Part shown: positions 1 through 7,940 of the stretch, in pieces
How the letters are laid out: each line of letters starts with the position of its first letter
Numbering within the stretch: the stretch's first letter is position 1
From: Sphingomonadaceae bacterium
GTDB taxonomy: Bacteria; Pseudomonadota; Alphaproteobacteria; Sphingomonadales; Sphingomonadaceae
Length of the DNA: 64,000 nt
NCBI GenBank assembly: GCA_019239915.1
Contig: JAFAZF010000011.1
Location: forward strand, 62,001-126,000
Reading direction: 5' to 3'
Position numbers and translations under genes: made by a program
Notes under the pieces: model-generated
What the model was told of the DNA's origin: nothing
The model's database searches: none
Seen by the model: only the letters and a program-made list of their open reading frames with translations

Positions 1-656
1 ATGCGCGAGAAGAAGCGGCCGAGCCAGCCCTGGCTCGAGGCGCGCGCGATCTCGCCCTTGCCCGAATAGGTGATCTTGGCGTCGGCGACGCGTGTTGACG
101 GCAGCGAATTGTCGGGGCCGATGTCGACCTCGCGGATCAGCCCGGAGATCTGGATCATCTCGTCGCCGCGGTTGAGCGTGAGATGCTTCTCGCCCTTCAC
201 CAGCAGCGTGCCGTTGGGATAGATCTCGGCGACGGTGACGCTGATCGCGCCGGTGAGCTGGTTGGCCTGCGTCGCCTGACCCTTGCCAGCGAAGGTCGCG
301 GCATTGCCCATGCTGAGGTCGGTGCCCTTGATGAAGGAGAGCGGCCCGGTCGGTGGCGGCATCACGCTGATGTTGCCGGAGCGATCGGTCGAGGCGCTGT
401 TCGTCTTGGAGGATTGCGTCGCCTCGACGAGGTTGATCGTGACGATGTCGCCGACCATCGCGGCGCGCGCGCCGGACGTGATCGGCGCATAGCCGCTGGC
501 GGCGTGGAAGATCGCACCGTCGGCGGGCGCGGCGACGGGCGCCGCCGGCGCCAGCGTCGCGGCATAGGGATTGACCTTCTCCTTGTCCTTCTTCGCGGCG
601 GCCGGAGCCGGCGCGAGGGCGAGGAGCAGTCCGAGCGCGGTCAGCGTGCGGCGCAT
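1..656 (-). CDS. flgH: Flagellar L-ring protein FlgH (3' end cut by window edge)
   Basis: Outer-membrane L-ring subunit of the flagellar basal body. The start is the ATG at 656-654, 7 bases after the flgG stop. About 218 residues are visible, and the last ones seen (GRFFSRI) match the usual FlgH C-terminus, so only a few residues are missing. An N-terminal signal sequence of about 21 residues ends in AAA and is followed by a lysine-rich stretch. A middle region resembles the family (DIVTINLVE, then a Ser/Thr-rich segment), followed by GLIRxVDI and a SQGWLGRFF end. Oddly, no cysteine follows the signal sequence, although FlgH is normally a lipoprotein with a lipobox. It is the last visible gene of flgBCDEFGH; flgI and others probably lie beyond the edge. 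Confidence 0.9.
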   Translation of the reverse strand, partial: MRRTLTALGLLLALAPAPAAAKKDKEKVNPYAATLAPAAPVAAPADGAIFHAASGYAPITSGARAAMVGDIVTINLVEATQSSKTNSASTDRSGNISVMPPPTGPLSFIKGTDLSMGNAATFAGKGQATQANQLTGAISVTVAEIYPNGTLLVKGEKHLTLNRGDEMIQISGLIREVDIGPDNSLPSTRVADAKITYSGKGEIARASSQGWLGRFFSR

Positions 657-663
657 CGCAGCC

Positions 664-1452
664 TCAGACGTTCTGGTTGAGGTACTGAAGCATCTGGTCG
701 GTCGCCGAGATCATCTTCGAGTTGACCTCATAGGCGCGCTGGGTCTCGATCATGTCGACGAGCTCCTCGACCACCGAGACGTTCGAGCTCTCCAGCGAGC
801 CCTGCACGACCGAACCGCGGCCCTCGGTGCCGGGATCGCCGACCTGGGGCTCGCCCGACGCCTGCGTTTGCGCGAGCAGGTTGTTGCCGAGATCCTGCAG
901 GCCGCCTGGGTTGACGAAGCGGGCGAGCTGGAGCTTGCCGATCTCCGTCGGCGTGGCGGAGCCCGCGACCGTCGCCGAGACGGTGCCGTCCGATCCGATC
1001 GTCACGCCGGTGGCGCCGTCGGGGATGTTCATGTTCGGTACTACCGGCTTGCCGTCCGAAGTGACGATCTGGCCGGTCGAGGACAGGCTGAAGGAGCCGT
1101 CACGCGTATAGGCGGTGGTCCCGTCCGGCATCTGCACCTGGAAGAAGCCGTTGCCCTGGATTGCGACGTCGAGGGCGTTGCCGGTCTGCTGCAGCGATCC
1201 CTGCGTGTCCGAGCGCGACGTGCTGACGAACTGGACGCCGGTGCCGAGCGAGGTGCCGGTGGCATATTGGTCGTCGCCCTGGCTGGTCGCGCCGGGTTGG
1301 GTGATCTGCTGATAGGCGAGCGTCTGGAAATTGGCGCGATCGCTCTTGAAGCCGGTCGTGTTCACGTTCGCGATGTTGTTCGCGATGACCTGCATGCGCT
1401 GCTGCTGAGCATCGAGGCCGGTTCGCGCGACGTGGAGGGCGGCGCTGGTCAT
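664..1452 (-). CDS. flgG: Flagellar distal rod protein FlgG
   Basis: Distal rod subunit that links the motor to the hook. The protein is 262 aa, the normal family length. The N-terminus has the rod/hook signature (NNIANVNTTGFK, residues about 26-37) and the C-terminus has the matching helix (SNVSVVEELVDMIETQRAYE). Together these form the coiled-coil pair that packs axial subunits. A central segment contains GNGFFQV and YTRDGSF, typical of FlgG/FlgF/FlgE. No signal peptide is expected, because axial proteins leave through the flagellar type III exporter. It lies 24 bases after flgF and just before flgH in the same operon. Confidence 0.95.
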   Translation of the reverse strand: MTSAALHVARTGLDAQQQRMQVIANNIANVNTTGFKSDRANFQTLAYQQITQPGATSQGDDQYATGTSLGTGVQFVSTSRSDTQGSLQQTGNALDVAIQGNGFFQVQMPDGTTAYTRDGSFSLSSTGQIVTSDGKPVVPNMNIPDGATGVTIGSDGTVSATVAGSATPTEIGKLQLARFVNPGGLQDLGNNLLAQTQASGEPQVGDPGTEGRGSVVQGSLESSNVSVVEELVDMIETQRAYEVNSKMISATDQMLQYLNQNV

Positions 1453-1476
1453 GGGTGGTGCTCCCTAATATTCTAT

Positions 1477-2226
1477 TCAGTCGGACGGCAGGTTCATGAG
1501 CTGGGCGCCGGAACTGTCGATGTCCTTGGCGGCCGAGATCATCTTGGTCTGCGTGTCCCAGTCCCGGCTCGCCTGGATCATGTCGGTGAGCGCCTTGGCG
1601 GTAGAGACGTTCGAGCCTTCGAGCGCACCCGACGTCAGGCGCGCGTCGGGATCGGCAGCGAGCGTGCCGCCGTTCGCTTCGCGGAAGAGGCCGTCGAGGC
1701 CCTTCTTGATCGTCGAGCCCTGCGGGCTCACCAGCTTGAGCTGATCGACCTTCTGCATCTCGGCGCCCTGCTGCGATCCCTGCGGCAGGATCCAGATCGC
1801 GCCCGTGCCGTCGATCTTCACCTTGTCGGCGGGCGGGAGCGTGATCGGGCCCTGGTCGCCGACGACGGGCGCGCCATCGCCGGTGGTGAGCAGGCCGGAG
1901 TCCGAAAGCTGGAGATCGCCGCGGCGCGTATAGGCCTCGCTGCCGTCGGTCGCCTGCACCGTCAGCAGCGCGTCGCCGCTGAGCGAGACGTCGAGATCGC
2001 GCCCCGTGGACGCGACCGCGCCGGCGGTCATGTCGGCGCCGGTGACACCTTCGGTCTGCGGCGCCCGCGCGTTAAGCCCCTCGCCCTGGATGTAGAATGC
2101 CTGCGCATCCGCCATCTCGGCGCGAAAGCCCGGCGTGTTGGCGTTGGCGAGGTTGTTCGCCGTCGCCGTCTGGCGGGACATCGCGCCGCGCAACGCGGTG
2201 AGCGAGGTGTAGATCAGCCTATCCAT
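1477..2226 (-). CDS. flgF: Flagellar proximal rod protein FlgF
   Basis: Rod subunit of the flagellar basal body, 249 aa. The start of the protein (MDRLIYTSLTALRGAMSRQ) is typical of FlgF, and the segment TANNLANANTPGFRAE at about residues 21-36 is the family signature. The C-terminus carries GSNVSTAKALTDMIQASRDWD. It resembles FlgG in layout but is shorter. Flanked by flgE (28-base gap) and flgG (24-base gap) on the same strand, it is certainly part of one transcript. Export is by the flagellar type III apparatus. Confidence 0.93.
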   Translation of the reverse strand: MDRLIYTSLTALRGAMSRQTATANNLANANTPGFRAEMADAQAFYIQGEGLNARAPQTEGVTGADMTAGAVASTGRDLDVSLSGDALLTVQATDGSEAYTRRGDLQLSDSGLLTTGDGAPVVGDQGPITLPPADKVKIDGTGAIWILPQGSQQGAEMQKVDQLKLVSPQGSTIKKGLDGLFREANGGTLAADPDARLTSGALEGSNVSTAKALTDMIQASRDWDTQTKMISAAKDIDSSGAQLMNLPSD

Positions 2227-2254
2227 GGCTCAGGGCTCCGAGCGGCTATCTCGA

Positions 2255-3565
2255 TCAGTTCTGCATGTTGACGATGACCGAGGTCATCTGGTTGTCCGTG
2301 TCGATCGCCTTCGCATTCGCTTGGAAGTTGCGCTGTGCGGCGATCAGCGCGACGAGTTCGGTGGTAAGATCGACGTTCGACTGCTCGAGTGCGCCCGACT
2401 GGATCGAACCCAGGCCATCGCTGCCAGCCGAGCTGATGATCGGATCGCCCGAATTGCCGCTCACCGCCCATTTCGCGTCTCCGAGCTGCTGGAGACCCGA
2501 GGGATTGGAGAAGCTGGCGAGCGCGAGCTTGCCGAGCGCCTTGGTGGTGCCGTCCGAATAGCTGGCGGTGACGAGGCCGTCGCTGCCGACCGAGACGTTG
2601 GAGAGCTTGCCGACGGTGTTGCCGTCCTGGCTGAGCGCGGTGACGCTGAAGCCCGAATTGGCCTGGTTGGTGCCGCTCCCGAAGGCGAGGCTGAGCGTGA
2701 TCGGCGCCGACGCACCGGTGGGCGTGGCCGCCGAGAAGCTCGTCGCGGTCGTGCCCGGCGAGGTCATCTGGCCCGAGCTGTCGAAGGTCAGCGTCAGCGG
2801 CGTCGGCGGCGTCGTGGCGGTGCCGCCCGCGCTCACTTCCTGGTTGCCGACGAAGAGGTGCGCGGCCCAGGTGCTGTCCGTGTTGGTGCCCGAGGGCGCC
2901 GAGGTGCGGACATAGTAGATCGTCGCCGGGATGGCGTTGCCCGCGGAGTCGTAGACCGTGGTCGAGCTCGCCTGGTTGTAGCTGTTCGGGTCGTTCGGAT
3001 TGAAGGTGTAGCCGCTCGTCGCATAGGCGGTGCGATCGGCGGGAAGGTCCGCGGACGAGGGCAGCGTCACCGAGGTGTTGATCGTGCCGGTCGCCGTCGC
3101 GGTGCCGTTGGTCGCCGGGAGCTGGAGGTTCTCCAGCGCGCCCGTGCCGGTCGCGGTGACGTTGCCGAGCGTGTCGACCGGCAGGACCTGGAGAAAGGCG
3201 CCGCTGGAATCCGACACATAATTGTTCGAGTCGACCTGGAAGGCGCCGTTGCGCGTATAGGCGACCTGGCCGCCGGTGAGCGCGCCCTTGGTGATGAAGA
3301 AACCCTGACCGGAGACGGCGAGATCGAGGCTGCGATCGGTCGATTCGAACGTGCCCTGGGTGAACTCCTGCGTCACGCTCTTGAGCTGCGTGCCTTGGCC
3401 GATCACCGAACCCTGCGCCTGGAAGGCGGAAGAGGCGATGAGATCGCCGAAATCGGTGCGGCTCTGCTTGAAGCCGACGGTGCCGACGTTCGCGATGTTG
3501 TTCGAGATCGTCGAGAGATCGGTCTGCGCGGCCTTGAGGCCCGAGAGCGAGGTATAGAAGGACAT
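2255..3565 (-). CDS. flgE: Flagellar hook protein FlgE
   Basis: Main structural subunit of the flagellar hook, 436 aa. The N-terminal axial motif (SGLKAAQTDLSTISNNIANV, then GTVGFKQSRTDF) and the C-terminal helix (SNVDLTTELVALIAAQRNFQAN) bracket a Gly/Ser/Thr-rich variable middle that would be exposed on the hook surface. The motif GQGFFI at about residue 87 is shared with other rod and hook proteins. It follows flgD by 30 bases; FlgD caps the growing hook and FlgE is its client. Length and order agree with a standard flg operon. Confidence 0.95.
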   Translation of the reverse strand: MSFYTSLSGLKAAQTDLSTISNNIANVGTVGFKQSRTDFGDLIASSAFQAQGSVIGQGTQLKSVTQEFTQGTFESTDRSLDLAVSGQGFFITKGALTGGQVAYTRNGAFQVDSNNYVSDSSGAFLQVLPVDTLGNVTATGTGALENLQLPATNGTATATGTINTSVTLPSSADLPADRTAYATSGYTFNPNDPNSYNQASSTTVYDSAGNAIPATIYYVRTSAPSGTNTDSTWAAHLFVGNQEVSAGGTATTPPTPLTLTFDSSGQMTSPGTTATSFSAATPTGASAPITLSLAFGSGTNQANSGFSVTALSQDGNTVGKLSNVSVGSDGLVTASYSDGTTKALGKLALASFSNPSGLQQLGDAKWAVSGNSGDPIISSAGSDGLGSIQSGALEQSNVDLTTELVALIAAQRNFQANAKAIDTDNQMTSVIVNMQN

Positions 3566-3595
3566 GGCGTCTGCTCCGTCGGTGAGTTCGCGGGA

Positions 3596-4297
3596 TTAGG
3601 AGAGGCTGAGCACGGCGGTCGGCGAGACCAGGCCGCTGCTGGTGATGAGCTGCGCGCTCGAGCCGCCGGCGGGGGACTGGACGCCCTCAACCTCGGCCCA
3701 GGTCGCGATGCTCGGCGTGATCGCCTTGCCGTTCGCATCGGTGGCGCTGGCCTGGACGGTGACCGGACCGGCGACGGCGTTGCCGCTCGTGTCCTTGCCG
3801 TCCCATGCGAAGTTGACCGCGCCCGCCGATTGCGCGCCGGCATCCTCGCTGTGGACGATGGTGCCGTTCGCATCGATGAAGCTGACCTTCATGTCGGCGG
3901 CATTGGAGGGCAGCGTGATCTGGCCGGCATAGCTGCCGTCGGAAAGCGCGGACGCAGTCGCGCCCGAGGAGAGCACCGATTTGCCGATCCAGCTCGCCGC
4001 GTCGCCGATGCGCGAGCCGTCGAGGTTCGACGCGATCTGCGATAGCGTCGTGTTCATGCTCGAGATGCCGGCGACGCTCGAGAACTGCGCCATCTGGGCG
4101 ACCATCTGCGTGTTGTCGACCGGATTGAACGGATCCTGCGTCTGCATCTGCGTAGTGAGCAGCGTCAGGAAGTCGCTCATGCCGAGCGTGCCGCTCGAGC
4201 CGCTGGTGCCCGAGGTCGTGCCGCTAGTGGTGCCGGTGGTCGACCCGGCCGCGCTCGCGGAGCGCAGATAGTCGATCGAAGTGTTCACGGTTGTCAT
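3596..4297 (-). CDS. flgD: Flagellar hook assembly (cap) protein FlgD
   Basis: Scaffold that caps the nascent hook and guides FlgE polymerisation, 233 aa. After a Ser/Thr/Gly-rich N-terminus comes the diagnostic stretch MSDFLTLLTTQMQTQDPFNP followed by VDNTQMVAQMAQFS, at about residues 40-75. The C-terminal part has the FlgD Ig/tudor-like layout (VSFIDANGTIVH, then FAWDGKDTSGN). The start ATG overlaps the flgC stop by 4 bases (ATGA), so translation is probably coupled. The low-complexity Gly/Thr/Ser run near residues 15-37 is a local oddity. Confidence 0.93.
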   Translation of the reverse strand: MTTVNTSIDYLRSASAAGSTTGTTSGTTSGTSGSSGTLGMSDFLTLLTTQMQTQDPFNPVDNTQMVAQMAQFSSVAGISSMNTTLSQIASNLDGSRIGDAASWIGKSVLSSGATASALSDGSYAGQITLPSNAADMKVSFIDANGTIVHSEDAGAQSAGAVNFAWDGKDTSGNAVAGPVTVQASATDANGKAITPSIATWAEVEGVQSPAGGSSAQLITSSGLVSPTAVLSLS

Positions 4298-4698
4298 TTG
4301 CCGAGCCTCAATGTGTCGAGGGTGAGGGTTTTTGCGGTCTCCATGACCTGCACGTTGTTCTGATACTGGCGCGATGCCTCGATCATCTCGACGAGCTCCG
4401 CCGAGCTATCGACGCCCGCCTCCCAGACGTTGCCGTCCTTGTCGGCGAGCGGGTTGGAAGGGTCGTGGCGCTTGGTCGGCTGCGCATCGGAATTGACGAC
4501 GCTGCTGACGTCGACGGTGGCGACGCCGGGCTGGTCCGAGACGGTCTGGAACACCGGCTTCAGCGCGCGATAGGCGGTGTCCGCGCTCGATGAGACCGAG
4601 CCGGCGTTGGCAAGGTTCGACGCGGTGGTGTTGAGCCGCACGAGCTGCGCCGACATGGCGCGGCCGGCGATGTCGAACACGGAGAGGTTGTTCGCCAT
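4294..4698 (-). CDS. flgC: Flagellar proximal rod protein FlgC
   Basis: Proximal rod subunit, 134 aa, the normal length. The N-terminus has the rod signature (RLNTTASNLANAGSVSS, residues about 20-36) and the C-terminus has SSAELVEMIEASRQYQNNVQ. DPSNPLADKDGNVW in the middle is typical of FlgC. Three bases separate it from flgB upstream, and it overlaps flgD downstream, so the three are tightly coupled. Confidence 0.93.
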   Translation of the reverse strand: MANNLSVFDIAGRAMSAQLVRLNTTASNLANAGSVSSSADTAYRALKPVFQTVSDQPGVATVDVSSVVNSDAQPTKRHDPSNPLADKDGNVWEAGVDSSAELVEMIEASRQYQNNVQVMETAKTLTLDTLRLGK

Positions 4699-4701
4699 GG
4701 C

Positions 4702-5052
4702 TTATTCTCCCTTGAGCGCCGACATCACGGTGTCGATGCGTCCCTGCAGGAAGGCGAGGGTGGTGCGGTACGCGACCGCGTTCTCCGCGAACTGGGTCTG
4801 CTCGGTGGAGAGCTCGACCGTATTGCCGTCGAGCGAGCTCTGCAGTGGTACGCGATAGGCGACCGCGGCGTTGGCCGCTTCGTCCGTCGACTTGCCGGAT
4901 TCCGCGACCTGCATCGCCTTGTCGAAGTCGATGTCGCGCGCCTTGTAGTTCGGCGTCGAGGCGTTCGCGATATTGGAGGCGAGCATCGCCATGCGCTGCG
5001 AGCGGAGCGAGAGCGCCGTCGCGTGCACGCCGAAGAGCGGATCGTCAGCCAT
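4702..5052 (-). CDS. flgB: Flagellar proximal rod protein FlgB
   Basis: First gene of the flgBCDEFGH operon, 116 aa. The segment LASNIANASTPNYKARDIDF (residues about 24-43) is the FlgB form of the rod signature, and the C-terminal helix contains ENAVAYRTTLAFLQGRI. FlgB joins the rod to the MS ring with FlgC, FlgF and FliE. The start ATG is preceded by a GAGGGAG-type ribosome binding site on the minus strand. A sigma-54 promoter lies about 100 bases upstream (5149-5164). Confidence 0.92.
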   Translation of the reverse strand: MADDPLFGVHATALSLRSQRMAMLASNIANASTPNYKARDIDFDKAMQVAESGKSTDEAANAAVAYRVPLQSSLDGNTVELSTEQTQFAENAVAYRTTLAFLQGRIDTVMSALKGE

Positions 5053-5148
5053 ATCGCACTCCCTCGCTAAAGGTCTTCGCCAAGCCGCCGTTCACTAGGA
5101 GGGCGGGCACGTCCGTCACCGGAGCGACAGGCGTGCAGGAAGGCATTG

Positions 5149-5164
5149 AGCAAAGTGCGTGCCA
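5149..5164 (-). promoter_or_regulatory. Sigma-54 (-24/-12) promoter of the flgB operon
   Basis: Read on the minus strand, the site is TGGCACGCACTTTGCT. It has the -24 GG and -12 GC dinucleotides separated by exactly 10 bases and is a near-perfect match to the RpoN consensus. It faces flgB, whose ATG is at 5052. It also matches two other sites in this locus (6571-6586 and 7941-7956), which supports it as genuine. Confidence 0.85.
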
Positions 5165-5280
5165 ATTGCGCTTTGCATGGCTGCACGGCTTGAATTAAGG
5201 CCGTTTCCGGCAAGGCGGCAGGGTTTTGCCGGCAGGCGGCAAATTGTTGCCGGTCGCGTTGCCACCGGGGGTCAAGGGCG

Positions 5281-5979
5281 GTGTTCGACAGCTTTCTCAC
5301 GCTTGCCGGCCGCTTTCTCGATCCGCTCTCCCTGCTGCTCGTGGTCGGCGGTGCGCTGCTCGTCGCGGCCGCACGCTCGACGCGGAGCGACGTCGCGCGT
5401 GCCCTCGCGGCGCTGGGGCCGCTGTTCCGGGCCGATCCGGAGCGCGAGGCGCAGGCGGCGCGGGTCGCGGTCAACGGCATCAAGCAGCTCGCCCAGGCCA
5501 AGGGGCTCGCCAGCGCCGATCGCGTGCGCAGCGATCACGCGCCGGGCGCCAAACGCTTCCTGCGCGCCGCCGCCAATCGCCTTTCCGATGCTGACGATGC
5601 CGACGCCTTCGCGCGCTGGGCCGACGAGGAGGTCGCCGCCCGCCTCCGCCGCCATCAGGAGGCGATCGCCTTCTGGCAGACCGCCGCCGACGCTGCGCCG
5701 GGCATGGGCATGATCGGTACCGTCGCCGGGCTGATCGACATGTTCGCGAACATGGACGATCCCGCGAAGGTCGGTCCGGGCATGGCGCTCGCGATGCTCA
5801 CCACCTTCTACGGCGTCGTCTTCGCCAACCTCGTCGCCGGGCCGATCGCGGCGCGGCTCGAGCGCTTGTCGGCGGCCGAGCTCGACTGGCAGCGGGAGAC
5901 TTTGGCGCGCCTCGCAACTCTCGCGCGCGAGCAAGCAGAGAGCTTAGCGGCAGCACCGCCGCTGCGGAACCGCGCGTGA
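5281..5979 (+). CDS. motA: MotA/TolQ/ExbB-family flagellar stator subunit
   Basis: Probable proton-channel subunit of the flagellar stator, 232 aa, with a GTG start. Hydrophobic segments lie at about residues 14-32, 140-157 and 167-190. The segment PGMGMIGTVAGLIDMF followed by AMLTTFYGVVFANLVAGPIA is the conserved MotA channel region. The cytoplasmic part between segments is rich in charged residues, as expected for rotor contact. MotA usually has four membrane helices; only three are clear here, nearer to the TolQ/ExbB plan. The assignment rests on its place among flagellar genes and its 4-base GTGA overlap with a MotB-like gene. The upstream boundary is the divergent flgB promoter region. 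Confidence 0.8.
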   Translation: MFDSFLTLAGRFLDPLSLLLVVGGALLVAAARSTRSDVARALAALGPLFRADPEREAQAARVAVNGIKQLAQAKGLASADRVRSDHAPGAKRFLRAAANRLSDADDADAFARWADEEVAARLRRHQEAIAFWQTAADAAPGMGMIGTVAGLIDMFANMDDPAKVGPGMALAMLTTFYGVVFANLVAGPIAARLERLSAAELDWQRETLARLATLAREQAESLAAAPPLRNRA

Positions 5980-6458
5980 AGATCGCGGGCGCGCGCGCGC
6001 CGCGCTGGGCGCTGAGCTTCGCCGATCTCAGCCTGGTGCTGCTCGCCTTCTTCGTGCTGCTGCAGTCGCAGCGCAACGATCCCGCGGGGCTCGCCGCCGG
6101 CGTCCGCAAGGCGTTCGGCAATGGCAGCCATGCCATTGTCACGCAGCGGCTTTTGCCTGCCGCGCCATTGTTCGAGGAAGGCGAGGCGGTGCTGAAGCCG
6201 GAGGCGCGGGCGGAATTCGTCGCGATCGGACGCCAGGCGTTGGCGCAGCGTGACATGGTCCGCGTCGCCAGCCTCGGCGTCGACGCGTCGAGCGCGCGCT
6301 TCGATGGCTGGGAGCTGGCGGCGGCGCGCGTCGCGGCGGTGGCGCGCGCGATCGCATCGGCCGGGCTCGACCAGCGCCGCATCGAGATTGCCATCCCCAC
6401 CACCGCGCAGACGGAAGCGGGGCACGGACAGCGCGTAAGTGTGACACTAAGTCGCTAA
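5976..6458 (+). CDS. motB: Short MotB-like flagellar stator subunit
   Basis: Ion-conducting and cell-wall-anchoring partner of MotA, 160 aa with a GTG start overlapping the motA stop. The single membrane segment (about residues 13-30) begins FADLSLVLLAFFVLLQS. The aspartate near residue 17 is in the position of the essential MotB proton-carrying Asp. The C-terminal 90 residues are a shortened OmpA/MotB-like domain: WELAAARVAAVARAIASAG, an IEI strand and a final QRVSVTL in place of the usual NRRVEI. MotB proteins normally exceed 250 aa, so this is a minimal form with little linker between membrane helix and cell-wall domain. The stop is followed by a palindromic repeat ending in T-runs. Confidence 0.75.
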   Translation: MKIAGARAPRWALSFADLSLVLLAFFVLLQSQRNDPAGLAAGVRKAFGNGSHAIVTQRLLPAAPLFEEGEAVLKPEARAEFVAIGRQALAQRDMVRVASLGVDASSARFDGWELAAARVAAVARAIASAGLDQRRIEIAIPTTAQTEAGHGQRVSVTLSR

Positions 6459-6471
6459 TTCAAAACACGAT

Positions 6472-6553
6472 TCGTTCGTGCCGAGCGCAGTCGAGGCACG
6501 TCCGCGTACGGATCGCTTGGGGCACGTCCCTCGACTGCGCTCGGGACGAACGG
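6472..6553. repeat. Palindromic intergenic repeat, family A (copy 1), likely also a terminator
   Basis: Inverted repeat with arms near 6472-6501 and 6520-6552. The arms share the core CGAGCGCAGTCGAGG and its complement, with GTTCGT/ACGAAC ends. It is followed on the plus strand by several short T-runs (to about 6570). That would let it end motB transcription just before the flgA promoter. At least nine more or less diverged relatives occur in this window. Confidence 0.85.
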
Positions 6554-6570
6554 TTTTCAATTTTCCCTTT

Positions 6571-6586
6571 TGGCATGGCTCTTGCT
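6571..6586 (+). promoter_or_regulatory. Sigma-54 (-24/-12) promoter of flgA-flgM-flgN
   Basis: The site is TGGCATGGCTCTTGCT, with GG and GC exactly 10 bases apart. It falls inside the longest open frame reading toward flgA. This argues that flgA translation starts downstream (6618 proposed) rather than at the upstream TTG at 6570. It probably drives flgA, flgM and flgN together. Confidence 0.75.
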
Positions 6587-6617
6587 GAAAATGCGCCCGA
6601 TGAACGGGAGCATGGGA

Positions 6618-7142
6618 ATGGGCAGTTCGGTGCGGGCAGCGATCCTGCTTGCTATGGCGGCGATGGCGAGCCCCGCGACCGCCATGCCAGGCCAGTTCGA
6701 GGATATCGGCACGCTCGAGGCACGCGTCGTCGCGGCGCTGGACGCCGAGATCGGCGCTCCGGGCGGTCCGGTCGCGCCGATCGACCGCCGTCTCAAGCTT
6801 GCGCCATGCCCTTCGCCTGCGACGATCGACCCGCCCGCGCTCGGCGCGGTGGCGGTGCGCTGCCAGCAGCTCGGCTGGCGCATCCGCGTGCCGCTGCGGC
6901 TGGCGGGTCAGCAGACCGCCGCGATGGCGGCTCAGCCGGTGGCGGGGCCGCCGCTGGTGCGGCGCGGCGATCCCGTCGAGCTGATCGCGCAGGGGGACGG
7001 GCTTACCGTGAGCACCCAGGCGGTGGCGCAGGAAGACGGCAGCGCCGGCGCCCATATCCGCGTGAAAACAGATGCAAAATCGCCGATCATTGTCGGCGAG
7101 GTGATGGAAATGGGCAAGGTTCGCATAATCTCGCTAAACTGA
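6618..7142 (+). CDS. flgA: FlgA, P-ring assembly chaperone
   Basis: Periplasmic chaperone for FlgI polymerisation into the P ring, 174 aa from the chosen ATG. A signal peptide (hydrophobic AAILLAMAAMA, cleavage after ATA) follows. The C-terminal SAF-like region includes LVRRGDPVELIAQGDGLTVS and ends VGEVMEMGKVRIISLN, which is typical of FlgA. I chose ATG 6618 because a GGGAG lies 7 bases upstream and because earlier starts overlap the sigma-54 promoter; ATG 6612 and 6600 are alternatives. It is followed after 71 bases by flgM. Confidence 0.88.
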   Translation: MGSSVRAAILLAMAAMASPATAMPGQFEDIGTLEARVVAALDAEIGAPGGPVAPIDRRLKLAPCPSPATIDPPALGAVAVRCQQLGWRIRVPLRLAGQQTAAMAAQPVAGPPLVRRGDPVELIAQGDGLTVSTQAVAQEDGSAGAHIRVKTDAKSPIIVGEVMEMGKVRIISLN

Positions 7143-7213
7143 CGCCGGATGCCGCCGTTAAAGGTTCGGTAAGGCGGCACCGGAGCGCACAGAAGGTGCA
7201 AGAGGACGGTACA

Positions 7214-7507
7214 ATGATCGACAAGATCGGTAACAGCGCAAGCGCGGGCATCGCCCAGGCGCGCCTCCAGGGCGCGGGCAAGAGCGTCGCCGCCGCAGCC
7301 GTGCAGGCGAGCGATACGGAGGCCGCGCAGACGCCGGCCAGCCCCGCCGCCGCGCTCGCCGCGCAGGGTGCCCCGGTCGATACCGACAAGGTCGCGCGCA
7401 TCCGTGCCGCGATCGCCAACGGCAGCTATGCGGTCGATCCGCAGGCGATCGCCGAGAAGATGATTGCGCTCGATCTGCCGGGCGTGGATCAAGGGACTGC
7501 GGCGTGA
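7214..7507 (+). CDS. flgM: FlgM, anti-sigma-28 factor
   Basis: Negative regulator that binds FliA and is exported when the hook is complete, 97 aa. The C-terminal sigma-binding segment reads VDTDKVARIRAAIANGSYAV, then IAEKMI, the classic FlgM end. The N-terminal half is Ala/Gln/Ser-rich and probably disordered, as in other FlgM proteins. An AGAGGA ribosome site lies 6 bases before the ATG. Its stop overlaps the flgN GTG. Its target FliA is encoded 3.5 kb downstream. Confidence 0.85.
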   Translation: MIDKIGNSASAGIAQARLQGAGKSVAAAAVQASDTEAAQTPASPAAALAAQGAPVDTDKVARIRAAIANGSYAVDPQAIAEKMIALDLPGVDQGTAA

Positions 7508-7827
7508 GCCTCGCGCTCGTCGAGACCCTGATCGAAAGCGAGAAGGCGCTGATCGCCGCGCTCGATGCCGACGATGTCGGCGCGATCGAGCGCGAGACGC
7601 AGGCCTTCCGCAATGCGCTCGAGCAGCTCGGGCCCACTAATGCGCTGGCCGACGCGAGCGCGCTGCAGCCGCTGGCCCGCGAGGCGCTGGCACTGGCGGA
7701 CGCCGCGCGCGTCCGCGTCGCCTTCCTCGCCGATGCCACGCGCCGGCGCATCGATATGCTCGCCACCGCCACCGGGCGCGGCCCCGCGGTCACCGTCTAC
7801 GCGAGCAATGGCCGCCTGCGCGGCTAA
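7504..7827 (+). CDS. flgN: FlgN-like hook-filament junction chaperone
   Basis: Small, mostly helical protein of 107 aa with a GTG start overlapping flgM by 4 bases. The sequence begins LALVETLIESEKALIAALDADD and continues with charged amphipathic helices, the FlgN pattern. FlgN binds FlgK and FlgL before export. The assignment comes mainly from its position after flgM and its all-helical length, since FlgN proteins are poorly conserved. A family A repeat follows the stop. Confidence 0.7.
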   Translation: MSLALVETLIESEKALIAALDADDVGAIERETQAFRNALEQLGPTNALADASALQPLAREALALADAARVRVAFLADATRRRIDMLATATGRGPAVTVYASNGRLRG

Positions 7828-7837
7828 CTCTCAACGA

Positions 7838-7920
7838 CCGTTCGCCCTGAGCTTGTCGAGGGGCTGTTCTTCTTCCGAAATTCAGAATGTGCAGGGCTTC
7901 GACAGGCTCAGCCCGAACGG
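7838..7920. repeat. Palindromic intergenic repeat, family A (copy 2)
   Basis: Imperfect inverted repeat: CCGTTCGCCCTGAGC at the left and GCTCAGCCCGAACGG at the right, enclosing TTGTCGAGG and CTTCGACAGG. It separates flgN from the next sigma-54 promoter. Confidence 0.85.
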
Positions 7921-7940
7921 CTCTCGGAAAAGCGAAAAAC

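Noticed and set aside
5165-5280. A sigma-54 promoter for motA
   Set aside because: Several GG and GC dinucleotides occur but none has the 10-base spacing; the closest have 9.
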